Source: Bacillota bacterium (lineage in GTDB: Bacteria > Bacillota > Clostridia > Christensenellales > SZUA-584). Taken from it: a stretch of DNA of 28,274 nt. The stretch covers positions 1 to 28,274 of the forward strand of contig JAEYLC010000013.1 of the NCBI GenBank assembly GCA_023461435.1, given 5' to 3'. The position numbers were made by a program, and so were the translations under genes. The notes beneath the pieces were generated by a model. That model was given only the letters and a program-made list of their open reading frames with translations. It was not told the origin of the DNA and did no database searches. Positions 15,319 to 22,928 of this stretch are shown here, one piece after another (position 1 is the first letter of the stretch; the number at the start of each line of letters is the position of its first letter).

Positions 15319-15370
15319 GCGTTCGCGAATAACAGCCGCACCGATTTGCGATAATAGGAATATGGCGACG

Positions 15371-16006
15371 ATGACAATGCTCAGCCACGCGCAGGCGTGT
15401 TTTTTGGAATTTGATAAACACCTGATGGAGGACGAGAAGCCTTCCGTTTATTTTGACGGACTGGTGGAGAGGGAAGCGTTCCCGCAGCAGTACCCGTTTA
15501 CGATGCTGACCGATCTGATCGGCGTGGAGCAGTCTCCCGTGCACCATCCCGAGGGCGACGTGTGGAAGCACACCATGCTCGTGGTAGATAACGCCGCCGA
15601 AATCAAGCGTCTCAGCAAAGCGCCGCGCGCGATGATGTGGGCGGCGCTGCTGCACGACACGGGCAAGAAAGAAACGACAAAGCTGCGCAAAGGGCGCATC
15701 ACCGCCTACGACCACGACAAAGCGGGTGAGCGGCTCGCGATCAGCTTCCTTGAAGCGTGCGGGCAAAGCGGCGAATTCTGCCGTCAGGTGGGCGCGCTTG
15801 TACGCTGGCACATGCAGGCGCTGTTCGCGTCTAAGAATCTGCCGTATTACAACCCCAAAGCGATGATGGCGCAGGCAGATGTGAACGAGGTGGCGCTGCT
15901 GTGTCTGGCGGACAGGCTCGGGCGCGGTCCTGTGACCGCGCAGCAGCTCGAACGCGAGCAGCAGCAGATTGCCGCGTTCGTGGAAAAGAGCCTGAAAAAC
16001 AGATAA
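15371..16006 (+). CDS. HD-domain phosphohydrolase
   Basis: From the ATG at 15371 the protein has 211 residues. It shows HD-superfamily metal motifs: a histidine in VWKHTMLVV, the HD pair in ALLHDTGKK and a further histidine in AYDHDKAGER. The order resembles the HD half of tRNA nucleotidyltransferases and related stand-alone phosphohydrolases, but no nucleotidyltransferase domain is present. The substrate cannot be told; nucleotides or cyclic 2',3'-phosphates are the usual ones. An AGGA sits 11 bases before 15371 but only 2 bases before an in-frame ATG at 15362, so the later start was chosen. It is the last gene of the unit that begins with exonuclease III. Confidence 0.75.
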   Translation: MTMLSHAQACFLEFDKHLMEDEKPSVYFDGLVEREAFPQQYPFTMLTDLIGVEQSPVHHPEGDVWKHTMLVVDNAAEIKRLSKAPRAMMWAALLHDTGKKETTKLRKGRITAYDHDKAGERLAISFLEACGQSGEFCRQVGALVRWHMQALFASKNLPYYNPKAMMAQADVNEVALLCLADRLGRGPVTAQQLEREQQQIAAFVEKSLKNR

Positions 16007-16039
16007 TCTGCCATGAATACGACCATTTTGCGTGCAGCT

Positions 16040-16058
16040 GCAAGCTTCTTGCGTTTTT
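16040..16058 (+). terminator. Possible terminator after the HD phosphohydrolase gene
   Basis: GCAAG (16040-16044) pairs with CTTGC (16048-16052) around three bases, followed by G and five T residues. The stem is short but placed 34 bases after the stop, and the next gene has its own promoter. Confidence 0.45.
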
Positions 16059-16193
16059 GTTCACGCCAATTGTGAGCAGGCTATAAGGCTTTTTTTATTC
16101 TCAGCGCCGGTGTCTGCGTATTAACATATCCCTAAGCCTGACAGCCTTTTCTTTCAAGAATTGTGAGTATGGTTAATATTATCAAATATAAAC

Positions 16194-16222
16194 TTGCGAA
16201 CGCATATGTGATTTGTTATTAT
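16194..16222 (+). promoter_or_regulatory. SigA-type promoter of the glycosyltransferase pair
   Basis: TTGCGA (16194-16199) and TATTAT (16217-16222) are 17 bases apart, about 46 bases before the start of the GT2-GtrA gene. Both boxes match in at least four positions. Confidence 0.6.
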
Positions 16223-16268
16223 TCTATTTGGAAACAATTATCGAATATTGTAAATCAGAAGGAATGAT

Positions 16269-17411
16269 ATGGGCATTACGTTCGCACTTCTCGCATATAG
16301 AGAAGAAGAAAACCTGAAAGTCCTTTTGCCAAAAATCAAAAAAGCTGCTGCAGAAATCGGCGAACCTTATGAAATAGTTGTGGTCGATACTCAGGAACCT
16401 CTTGATAACACCAGAGAGGTGTGCGAAACGTATGATGCAGCGTATATCAATCAAGAAGAACCTTATTTCGGCGGCGCTTTGCGTACCGCGATCAAGCATG
16501 CCGCGATGGACAAATTTTTGATTATGGACAGCGACGGGTCTCACGATCCTTCGGTGATTCCGCAACTTTATGCCCGGTTTATGGCCGCCGCGGATGTCGT
16601 GATCGGATCAAGGTATGTCAGCGGCGGCGTATCCAATGACAGCTTTGGCTCCAAATTGATGTCAAAAATACTAAATGCCTCATTCCGGCTGGCTATGGGG
16701 CTGAAGGCGAAGGACCTGTCGACAGATTTCAGGATGTATCATACGCAGCAGATCAAAGACGTCATTTTAAATTGCGATAACTATGATATATTGCAGGAGA
16801 TTCTTTTGAAACTGAAAATCAATAAAAAGGACCTGATCATTCGGGAGGTGCCGATTGAATTCAACAAAAGGATGTTCGGCGAATCAAAGCGTTCTTTGCT
16901 GAAATTCATATTCAGTTACATAAAAACAATCATCAAGCTGCTGGCCCTGCGTCTTGTGAGCAGAAAGAACAAAGACAATGCCGTGTCGGAAAAACAGGCG
17001 GAGCTCATCACAAATATTTTGTTATACGGCGTGATCGGCGTGATCGCCGCTGTGGTTGACTTTGCGATTTTCAGCATCGTTAATCTTGCGACGCATGTGT
17101 CCGTGCCCGAAATCGCGAACGTCTGCGGGGCCGTCACGGGCTTTTTTGTGAGCTTTTCGCTCAACACTTTTTTCAATTTTGAAAAAAGCGACAGGCTTTT
17201 ATACAGGTTCATTTCATATGGTCTTATCTGCGTATTCGGAGCCTTCGTGACCACGTCCGTCATTCATTATTTGAAGGACGCCATGGATCTGTCTGCGTTA
17301 AAAATCCTCTGTATCATAGGAATTTCAATTGTTCAGTTCATACTCAACAAATTAATCACTTATTCTGATAAAAAGGTGGAACCCTCATGCAAAGTCGACA
17401 AAACCTTCTGA
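16269..17411 (+). CDS. Family 2 glycosyltransferase fused to a GtrA-like membrane domain
   Basis: Residues 1-225 form a GT-A fold glycosyltransferase of the dolichyl-phosphate-mannose-synthase type: YREEENL near the start, D40 in the first acidic site, and the metal-binding D87-S-D89 in MDSDGSHDP. Residues about 245-370 are a GtrA-like module with four membrane segments (LLYGVIGVIAAVVDFAIF; FFVSFSLNTFFNF). Such proteins load a sugar onto undecaprenyl phosphate and help pass it across the membrane, where GT-C enzymes use it. AAGGAA lies 5 bases before the ATG. The gene overlaps the next, a membrane GT87-like enzyme, by 25 bases, so donor synthesis and transfer are likely linked. The sugar is unknown. 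Base composition is more AT-rich than that of the repair block. Confidence 0.85.
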   Translation: MGITFALLAYREEENLKVLLPKIKKAAAEIGEPYEIVVVDTQEPLDNTREVCETYDAAYINQEEPYFGGALRTAIKHAAMDKFLIMDSDGSHDPSVIPQLYARFMAAADVVIGSRYVSGGVSNDSFGSKLMSKILNASFRLAMGLKAKDLSTDFRMYHTQQIKDVILNCDNYDILQEILLKLKINKKDLIIREVPIEFNKRMFGESKRSLLKFIFSYIKTIIKLLALRLVSRKNKDNAVSEKQAELITNILLYGVIGVIAAVVDFAIFSIVNLATHVSVPEIANVCGAVTGFFVSFSLNTFFNFEKSDRLLYRFISYGLICVFGAFVTTSVIHYLKDAMDLSALKILCIIGISIVQFILNKLITYSDKKVEPSCKVDKTF

Positions 17412-18646
17412 AGTGCAATAAATTTTACGTTTTTGTTTTTATCGGAATCATTGCGATCATGTTTTGTCTTTGGCTGATAGGATTCACGCAGGATTATCAA
17501 GGTGAACAAGCCAATGTTTTTTTTCTGAAGACAGCCGATTACAACGCCGATTTTAATAATGTCGCGAAATATTCGTCCAGCCCCAACCCATATATCGCCG
17601 ATCCTTCTGCCTTGGCCGAAAGAGGATATATGCCGCTTAGTTATGTGATTATGCGGTTGTTTTCGAACATGGCTGATTATCAGAATCTGAGCGCTGCCGA
17701 GGCCGGATTTTCGACAACATCGCTTGTGATGTCGTCTTTTGCGGCTTTTTTCATGTGCGCCATATTGTTTTTACAGCTGTATGAACAAAAGACGGGGGCA
17801 AAGGGGATAAAATTCGGCGTCGCCGTCACGATCGTGCTGTCGGGCGCTTTTATGCGGGCGTTTGAACGCGGTAATTTAATCATGCTTGCTCTGGTATGCG
17901 TGTTGTTTTTTATCATGAATTACAACAGCAAAAACAAGGCTGTAAAAGAATTGGCGCTGATCGCACTCGCCGTTTCAGCTGCGCTGAAAGGCTATCCCGC
18001 TGTGCTCGGGATATTGCTTTTGTATGAAAAAAGGTGGAAAGAAGCGGCGCGTCTTGTCGCTTATGGCATCATGCTTGTTTTCATTCCGTTCTTGTTTATA
18101 GAAGACGGCTTCTACAATATACCTGATTTGATTCGCAATATGGCAGCCAATTCCGAGTTCTACAGCCAGTTGAACGAAGGATGGCGGTTTGGGCTGCGCT
18201 ATTTGCTCTTTGCTTTTCTTGATGCTGAATCGGGAAAAAGCGTTTATGATATAATGAAAATTATCACCTATGTGTTTTTCATACTGTCGCTGATCGCGGC
18301 GCCATTTATGAAAACGCAATGGAAGAAATATGCGCTGCTGCTGCTGCCCGTCATTCTGCTGCCCGACAACAGCGGAGGGTATTGCATATTATATACGCTG
18401 CCGTTCTTTATTATGTTTCTCAATCAAGAGCAGCATGACAAGAGAGACATCGTGTTTCTGGTTTTGTTCATACTCATTTTCAATCCGTATCAAATTCCTT
18501 TCCTCTCGGGATACGTGCCCAACGCGTGTGTGTCGGTCATCTGGATATGGCTGCTTGGGGAAGGAATATTCCAGACGGTCAAGCATATTAAGCATACGCG
18601 GCTTGTCCGAAAGGATAGCGCAGGGGCATTGAAAGTGGCGCAATAA
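17387..18646 (+). CDS. Multi-pass membrane glycosyltransferase, GT87-like (GT-C fold)
   Basis: The 419-residue protein has about ten hydrophobic segments. The first is followed by an outer loop with acidic residues (DYNADF), as in GT-C enzymes that use lipid-linked sugars. MRAFERGNLIMLALVCVL and AALKGYPAVLGILLLYEKRW match the pattern of the GT87 (DUF2029) family of polyprenol-phosphate-mannose-dependent transferases. AAAGGTGG lies 7 bases before the ATG, inside the end of the GT2-GtrA gene, which probably makes its lipid-linked donor. Family assignment is by pattern only, and the acceptor is unknown; a cell-wall polymer or glycolipid is plausible. Confidence 0.72.
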   Translation: MQSRQNLLKCNKFYVFVFIGIIAIMFCLWLIGFTQDYQGEQANVFFLKTADYNADFNNVAKYSSSPNPYIADPSALAERGYMPLSYVIMRLFSNMADYQNLSAAEAGFSTTSLVMSSFAAFFMCAILFLQLYEQKTGAKGIKFGVAVTIVLSGAFMRAFERGNLIMLALVCVLFFIMNYNSKNKAVKELALIALAVSAALKGYPAVLGILLLYEKRWKEAARLVAYGIMLVFIPFLFIEDGFYNIPDLIRNMAANSEFYSQLNEGWRFGLRYLLFAFLDAESGKSVYDIMKIITYVFFILSLIAAPFMKTQWKKYALLLLPVILLPDNSGGYCILYTLPFFIMFLNQEQHDKRDIVFLVLFILIFNPYQIPFLSGYVPNACVSVIWIWLLGEGIFQTVKHIKHTRLVRKDSAGALKVAQ

Positions 18647-18700
18647 GCGGCTTGGGTTCAGGATTGATCAGACTTGCGCCTTCATATAATATCTCGTTAC

Positions 18701-18940
18701 GTAGGGGCTGCCATTGGCAGCCCTCAGTTTGTCTATAAACCCCTTCTTTTGTCATGCTGAGGAGCGTAGCGACGTGACTACGAAGTGGAATGCATCCCAT
18801 AGATAAACGCTTTAAACATGGGATTCCTCGATCGCTTACGCTCCAACGGAATGACGCAAGTAACTTTTTTGACAGTCTGGGGGCTGCCATTGGCGGCCTT
18901 TTCATGACAAAATAAGCTGCTTTTCATCGCAATGACATTT
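18701..18940. repeat. Nested palindromic repeat cluster (REP/MITE-like)
   Basis: This 419-base gap between genes holds three layers. The outer layer is GGGCTGCCA-T-TGGCAGCCC at 18705-18723 and a near copy at 18881-18898. Between them is a long imperfect inverted repeat, with GTCATGCTGAGGAGCGTAGC (18751-18770) facing the block 18832-18855 that ends in GGAATGAC. A partial third copy with CATCGCAATGACA lies at 18925-18937. No open frame or ribosome binding site is visible. The pattern resembles non-autonomous palindromic elements scattered through clostridial genomes. Confidence 0.75.
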
Positions 18941-19033
18941 GGGGTTTTATCGGCAGTCTCAGCGAACCTGAGTCACCGCAAGTGTTTAGCGCCTTTTTTT
19001 ACTGTCAAGTATTTATAAAACTTCATTCCGCTG

Positions 19034-19042
19034 TGGTATAAT
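19034..19042 (+). promoter_or_regulatory. Extended -10 promoter of the AmmeMemoRadiSam locus
   Basis: A perfect TATAAT (19037-19042) is preceded directly by TGG, the extended -10 form TGn. No good -35 box is present at the normal distance. It ends 23 bases before the start codon, with a GGGAGGG ribosome binding site in between. Confidence 0.55.
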
Positions 19043-19065
19043 ATGGGCAAGGGAGGGTTTGTTTT

Positions 19066-20451
19066 ATGGCTATTGAATACGCATGTATCGTCCCGCATCC
19101 GCCGCTCATCGTACCGGCGGTCGGCAGGGGAAAAGAAAGCAAAATCGCCGCCACATCCGAGGCTTATATTAAGGTTGCCAAAGAGATCGCGCACATAAAG
19201 CCCGAAACCATCGTGGTCGCGTCTCCGCATTCCATCATGTACGGCGACTATATCCACATCTCTCCCGGTCAATCGGCGCAGGGCGGCTTCGATCACTTCG
19301 GCGCGCCGCATGAACGCTTTGAAAAAACATACGATACCGAATTTGTGAGCACGCTCTCGGACATCGTATTCGATAAAAACATACACGCGGGCACGCTCGG
19401 AGAGCGCGACCCGGAGCTCGATCACGGCACAATGGTGCCGCTTTATTTCATCGACCAGTATTATAAAAACTACCGCCTCGTGCGCATGTCGATATCGGGG
19501 CTCTCCTATCTTGAGCACTACCGCTTCGGCATGTGCGTCGCGGAAGCGGCGCAAAAGCTCGGACGCAAAGCTGTGTTTGTCGCGAGCGGCGATCTCTCGC
19601 ACAAGCTCATGAAATCCGGCCCGTATGGGTTTGCCGCCGAAGGCCCCGAATTCGACGAGCAGGTGACGGCGGCGATGCGCGCGGGTGATTTCGGGCGGTT
19701 CTTCGATTTCGCAGAGCCGTTCACCGAGGCGGCGGCGGAATGCGGCCTGCGTTCGTTCATCGAGATGGCGGGCGCGCTCGACGGTTTGGCCGTAAAACCG
19801 ACGGCGTTTTCGTATGAAGGTCCGTTCGGCGTCGGGTACGGCGTCTGCGGCTATAAGCTCGGCGAAGCGGATGAGAACCGCCGATTTGCTGACATCCATG
19901 AAGCGCGGCAGACTCAAATGCTCGCGGACTTAAAGCAAAAGGAAGACGCTTACGTGAAGCTCGCACGGCTGTCTTTGGAAACATATGTGATGACGGGCAA
20001 ACGCGCCAAGCCGCCCAAGGGCCTGCCGAAAGACATGACGGGCAGCCGGGCGGGCGTGTTCGTATCGCTCAAAAAAGACGGACGACTGCGCGGCTGCATC
20101 GGCACGATCGAGCCGGTGGCGGAATCGATTGCCGAAGAAATACTGCGCAACGCGGTCAGCGCGGGCACGGGCGACCCTCGGTTCGATCCGGTGACGCAGG
20201 ATGAGTTGCCCAGTCTCGTTTACAGCGTCGATGTGCTCGGGCAGGCGGAGCCTGCCCCCTCCATGGACGATCTTGACGTGAAGCGCTACGGCGTGATCGT
20301 GACCAAGGGGTATAAACGCGGGTTGCTCCTGCCGAACCTTGAAGGCGTGAACACGCCTGAAGAACAGGTGGGCATCGCGCTGCAGAAGGCGGGCATCATG
20401 AAGAACGACAAGTATACAATGGAGCGCTTTGAGGTGGTGCGGCACAAATGA
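19066..20451 (+). CDS. AmmeMemoRadiSam system protein: LigB-like dioxygenase domain fused to AMMECR1 domain
   Basis: The 461-residue protein joins two domains. Residues 1 to about 270 resemble class III extradiol dioxygenases (LigB type, related to Memo), with histidines in IVPHPPLIVP, VVASPHSIMYGDY and LDHGTMVPLYF and a late SGDLSHK motif. Residues about 285-461 are an AMMECR1 domain, with the hallmark LRGCIGTI starting at residue 341 and the GDPRFDPVT block. This pair together with the radical SAM gene that follows makes up the AmmeMemoRadiSam set, which is widespread in bacteria and archaea and has no settled function. The gene ends in an ATGA overlap with the radical SAM gene. The metal and substrate of the first domain cannot be inferred from the sequence. 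Confidence 0.9.
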   Translation: MAIEYACIVPHPPLIVPAVGRGKESKIAATSEAYIKVAKEIAHIKPETIVVASPHSIMYGDYIHISPGQSAQGGFDHFGAPHERFEKTYDTEFVSTLSDIVFDKNIHAGTLGERDPELDHGTMVPLYFIDQYYKNYRLVRMSISGLSYLEHYRFGMCVAEAAQKLGRKAVFVASGDLSHKLMKSGPYGFAAEGPEFDEQVTAAMRAGDFGRFFDFAEPFTEAAAECGLRSFIEMAGALDGLAVKPTAFSYEGPFGVGYGVCGYKLGEADENRRFADIHEARQTQMLADLKQKEDAYVKLARLSLETYVMTGKRAKPPKGLPKDMTGSRAGVFVSLKKDGRLRGCIGTIEPVAESIAEEILRNAVSAGTGDPRFDPVTQDELPSLVYSVDVLGQAEPAPSMDDLDVKRYGVIVTKGYKRGLLLPNLEGVNTPEEQVGIALQKAGIMKNDKYTMERFEVVRHK

Positions 20452-21269
20452 GCAAGATGCTCTGCGGCCTATGCCCGCAAAACTGTATGCTTGAGGACGG
20501 CCATACGGGCTTTTGCCGCGCGCGCACGCGTGATGGCGATGAGATTCGCGCAAACAACTACGGGCGTGTCACGTCGATGGCGCTTGATCCTATCGAAAAG
20601 AAGCCGCTGCGGCGCTTTCATCCGGGCAGCATGATACTCTCGGTGGGCAGCTATGGCTGCAACCTCCGCTGCCCGTTCTGCCAGAACTTTGAGATATCCA
20701 TGGCCGATGAAAAGCTGGGCAGCGTTTACATCCCGCCCGAGGCGCTGCTTGAAAAGGCGCTGCAGATCAAAGGCAACCTCGGCGTCGCGTTTACGTATAA
20801 CGAGCCGCTGATCGGCTATGAATACGTGCGCGACTGCGCGGAATTGCTTAAAGGAAGCGGGCTTAAAACCGTGCTTGTGACCAACGGCTATATCAACGAG
20901 GAGCCGATGAAAAAGCTGCTGCCGCTCATCGACGCGATGAACATCGACTTAAAGGCGTTTACGGAAAGCTATTACCGCACGCTCAAAGGGCATCTCGAGC
21001 CCGTGAAGCGCACGATCGCGCTGTGCGCGCCGCGCTGCCATGTGGAGGTCACGACGCTGATCGTGCCCGGCCAAAACGACAGCGAGCAGGAAATGCGCGC
21101 GCAGTCAGCGTGGCTTTCCGGCATCAGCAGCGAGATTCCGCTGCACATATCGCGCTTTTTCCCTCGCTATCATATGGAAGATAAGCAGGCGACGCCTGTG
21201 GAAACGATAAAAAATCTGGCGGCTGTCGCGCGCGAGTCGCTCGCGTATGTTTACACAGGCAATTGCTGA
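20448..21269 (+). CDS. AmmeMemoRadiSam system radical SAM enzyme
   Basis: The 273-residue protein binds the radical SAM cluster through C71-x3-C75-x2-C78 in GCNLRCPFCQN, with the GYNEP-like FTYNEP motif and VTNGYI further on. It is related to pyruvate-formate-lyase-activating enzymes. The N-terminus carries four further cysteines (C6, C9, C13, C23) in the CGLCPQNC ... GHTGFC arrangement that marks this subfamily and may bind a second cluster or metal. It starts within the stop of the LigB-AMMECR1 gene (ATGA), so both are made together and probably act on the same target. That target may be a protein or RNA; nothing in the window identifies it. Confidence 0.92.
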   Translation: MSKMLCGLCPQNCMLEDGHTGFCRARTRDGDEIRANNYGRVTSMALDPIEKKPLRRFHPGSMILSVGSYGCNLRCPFCQNFEISMADEKLGSVYIPPEALLEKALQIKGNLGVAFTYNEPLIGYEYVRDCAELLKGSGLKTVLVTNGYINEEPMKKLLPLIDAMNIDLKAFTESYYRTLKGHLEPVKRTIALCAPRCHVEVTTLIVPGQNDSEQEMRAQSAWLSGISSEIPLHISRFFPRYHMEDKQATPVETIKNLAAVARESLAYVYTGNC

Positions 21270-21322
21270 TCACAGACATTCCTGTCACATCACTTAAAAC
21301 ATATATCATCCATGCCAAATCA

Positions 21323-21351
21323 TTGAAAACAATACCGTATATTGATATAAT
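21323..21351 (+). promoter_or_regulatory. SigA-type promoter of the PH-like/zinc-ribbon operon
   Basis: TTGAAA (21323-21328) and a perfect TATAAT (21346-21351) are 17 bases apart. It lies 30 bases before the TTG start of the first gene and separates this operon from the radical SAM gene upstream. Confidence 0.8.
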
Positions 21352-21381
21352 AAATTTATTATTTACTTTCGGGAGATGCTT

Positions 21382-22569
21382 TTGGAAGAAGAGACGAAGG
21401 CCGGTTCTTTGGCCGCCGAAACGACGCAGGACACGGAAGAAATTAAGCCGCTGATCACCGCTAAGCTCACCTGTGAGTGCGGCGGCGTGCGCCATGAAAA
21501 GGTCACCGCGCAGCTGTTCCCCGATGTGCTCGACATGACAGGCCCCGACTTTTCGCGCACCCTCAAGCTCAATACCCTCTCCGCCGTAGAGCCGGGCAAT
21601 TACCGCGTGATCGTCCGCCACAAAACGGGGGATTTCACGCTTTCGATGATCGGGCATCTCTATGAAGACTTCGTGCGGCATTTTATCGGCGCGTTCAACG
21701 AGATCGTCTTTCACGAATCGCTGATGAGCGAGACGGTGCATTTCGAAGCCAAAGGCCAGTATGTGTCGCCGGAGGGAGTGACGGCGGCGGCTGTTTTTCG
21801 CATTTGCGAGACGGCGCTCGTGGTGCTGCCGCAGACGCACGCGCTGGTGCGCATACCGTTCTGCCTGATGTCCAAGATTAATAACGAACCCTACCGCCTG
21901 ACGATCACAGATAAGCAGGGCAGAAGCCATGTGTTGCAAAAGCTTGGGTTTTCCACTGACGATTTCCTGCGCGAGTTTGGAAGGCGCGAAAACGAACTGC
22001 TAAAGCAGACGAAGGAGAAGCTTACGGCAATCGCGCCGGTCAGCGAAGGGCTCGCAGGGCTCATGATGGAAGGGCTGGTCGTGCCGGTTGAGCAGATCAG
22101 AGCCGTGTCCGCGCCGTTCGCGGATGCGCTCGAAGCCAAGCTCTCAGAGCAAATCCCCGACGAATACGAATATTTGAAATCCGTATCGAGAGGGCTCGCC
22201 GTGGGTGTCAAACGCGGGCTCATGGGGTCTCTGACGGGGGAGAGCATCATATTGCTCGCGCCGGTTAACGGCAAGGCCGTCATGGAGAGCCTCGGCGAAG
22301 CCGCTGCGGCGACATACGTGTTCGATATGGGGCAGACGCCGTGGGAGGCTTTTCTGCCCGCTTTCAACGAAAGCATGCTCGCGGTCAATTTCCGCCGTGA
22401 GCCGATATACTTAAGCGATGAAGCGCTGGCGTCTGAAAAGTACGAGGCGTACAGTAACGCGATTGTGCGGTGCCCCGCTCTTGGCATACTTCGCAGGCAG
22501 TATTTGGGGCGCGTAGCCCACGGCGGGTTTGACGCATGGCGGCGCGCGCTAGACGCATATACAGCGTAG
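21382..22569 (+). CDS. Uncharacterised protein with two PH-like-looking modules, first gene of a zinc-ribbon operon
   Basis: I do not recognise a named family. The 395-residue protein has no signal peptide or clear membrane segment. Two stretches have the look of pleckstrin-homology-like modules, each a strand-rich part followed by a helix: one ending in GDFTLSMIGHLYEDFVRHFI (about residues 70-100) and one ending near LTITDKQGRSHVLQKLG and DDFLREFGRR (about 170-210). Two cysteines near the start (CECGG) may be half of a metal site. The C-terminal third is alpha/beta with a GQTPWEAFLPAFN block. The start is TTG at 21382, with GGGAG 6 bases upstream; the ATG at 21376 touches that site. The two genes that follow at 13 and 7 bases encode Cys-rich zinc ribbons, so the three products probably act together. 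Confidence 0.6.
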   Translation: MEEETKAGSLAAETTQDTEEIKPLITAKLTCECGGVRHEKVTAQLFPDVLDMTGPDFSRTLKLNTLSAVEPGNYRVIVRHKTGDFTLSMIGHLYEDFVRHFIGAFNEIVFHESLMSETVHFEAKGQYVSPEGVTAAAVFRICETALVVLPQTHALVRIPFCLMSKINNEPYRLTITDKQGRSHVLQKLGFSTDDFLREFGRRENELLKQTKEKLTAIAPVSEGLAGLMMEGLVVPVEQIRAVSAPFADALEAKLSEQIPDEYEYLKSVSRGLAVGVKRGLMGSLTGESIILLAPVNGKAVMESLGEAAAATYVFDMGQTPWEAFLPAFNESMLAVNFRREPIYLSDEALASEKYEAYSNAIVRCPALGILRRQYLGRVAHGGFDAWRRALDAYTA

Positions 22570-22582
22570 CAGGAGGATATCA

Positions 22583-22921
22583 ATGGCAGGATACGACAAA
22601 CCGTGCATCGGCTGCGGCACATTCATTGGCTACGACAACCACTTTTGTCCCGTATGCGGGAGGCAGAGCCCGTTTTATGACGCCTGCCCGTCCTGCAACA
22701 TCGAAATCAAGCGCGGGTGGCAGCGCTGCCCGTCCTGCGGGCGCGAGCTCTATATCGTCTGCCCGTTTTGCGGACAAAGAACGTTTGTGGCTGAAAAGTG
22801 CGACTCCTGCCATCAGTCGCTGATGGTCAAATGCGAGAATAAGCTGTGTCAAGGTCTTCAGTTCTTTGAGAACACAAGGTGTACCTTGTGCGGCAAAAAA
22901 ATAAAGCATAAGAAAGGATAA
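22583..22921 (+). CDS. Four-zinc-ribbon protein (16 cysteines in 112 residues)
   Basis: The protein is almost entirely zinc ribbon. Cysteine pairs stand at 8/11, 22/25, 35/38, 49/52, 60/63, 73/76, 84/89 and 100/103; seven are CxxC and one is C-x4-C. Taken in order they can form four tetrahedral zinc sites of the double-zinc-ribbon type. Repeated short strands (CPSC, CGRELYIVCPFCG) fit that fold. There is no enzyme domain, signal peptide or membrane segment, so it is likely a scaffold or nucleic-acid or protein-binding adaptor. AGGAGG precedes the ATG, 13 bases after the previous stop. The exact partner is unknown; co-transcription with the PH-like protein points to it. Confidence 0.75.
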   Translation: MAGYDKPCIGCGTFIGYDNHFCPVCGRQSPFYDACPSCNIEIKRGWQRCPSCGRELYIVCPFCGQRTFVAEKCDSCHQSLMVKCENKLCQGLQFFENTRCTLCGKKIKHKKG

Positions 22922-22928
22922 TAAGATT

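Noticed and set aside
18973..19917. Long minus-strand open frame (314 codons) opposite the LigB-AMMECR1 gene
   Set aside because: It is antisense to a clearly conserved gene, is rich in Arg/His/Ala as expected of a mirror of GC-rich coding DNA, and has no ribosome binding site or recognisable domain.
21124..21939. Minus-strand open frame of 271 codons across the radical SAM and PH-like genes
   Set aside because: It runs through two real genes and the promoter between them, and its composition is that of an antisense shadow.
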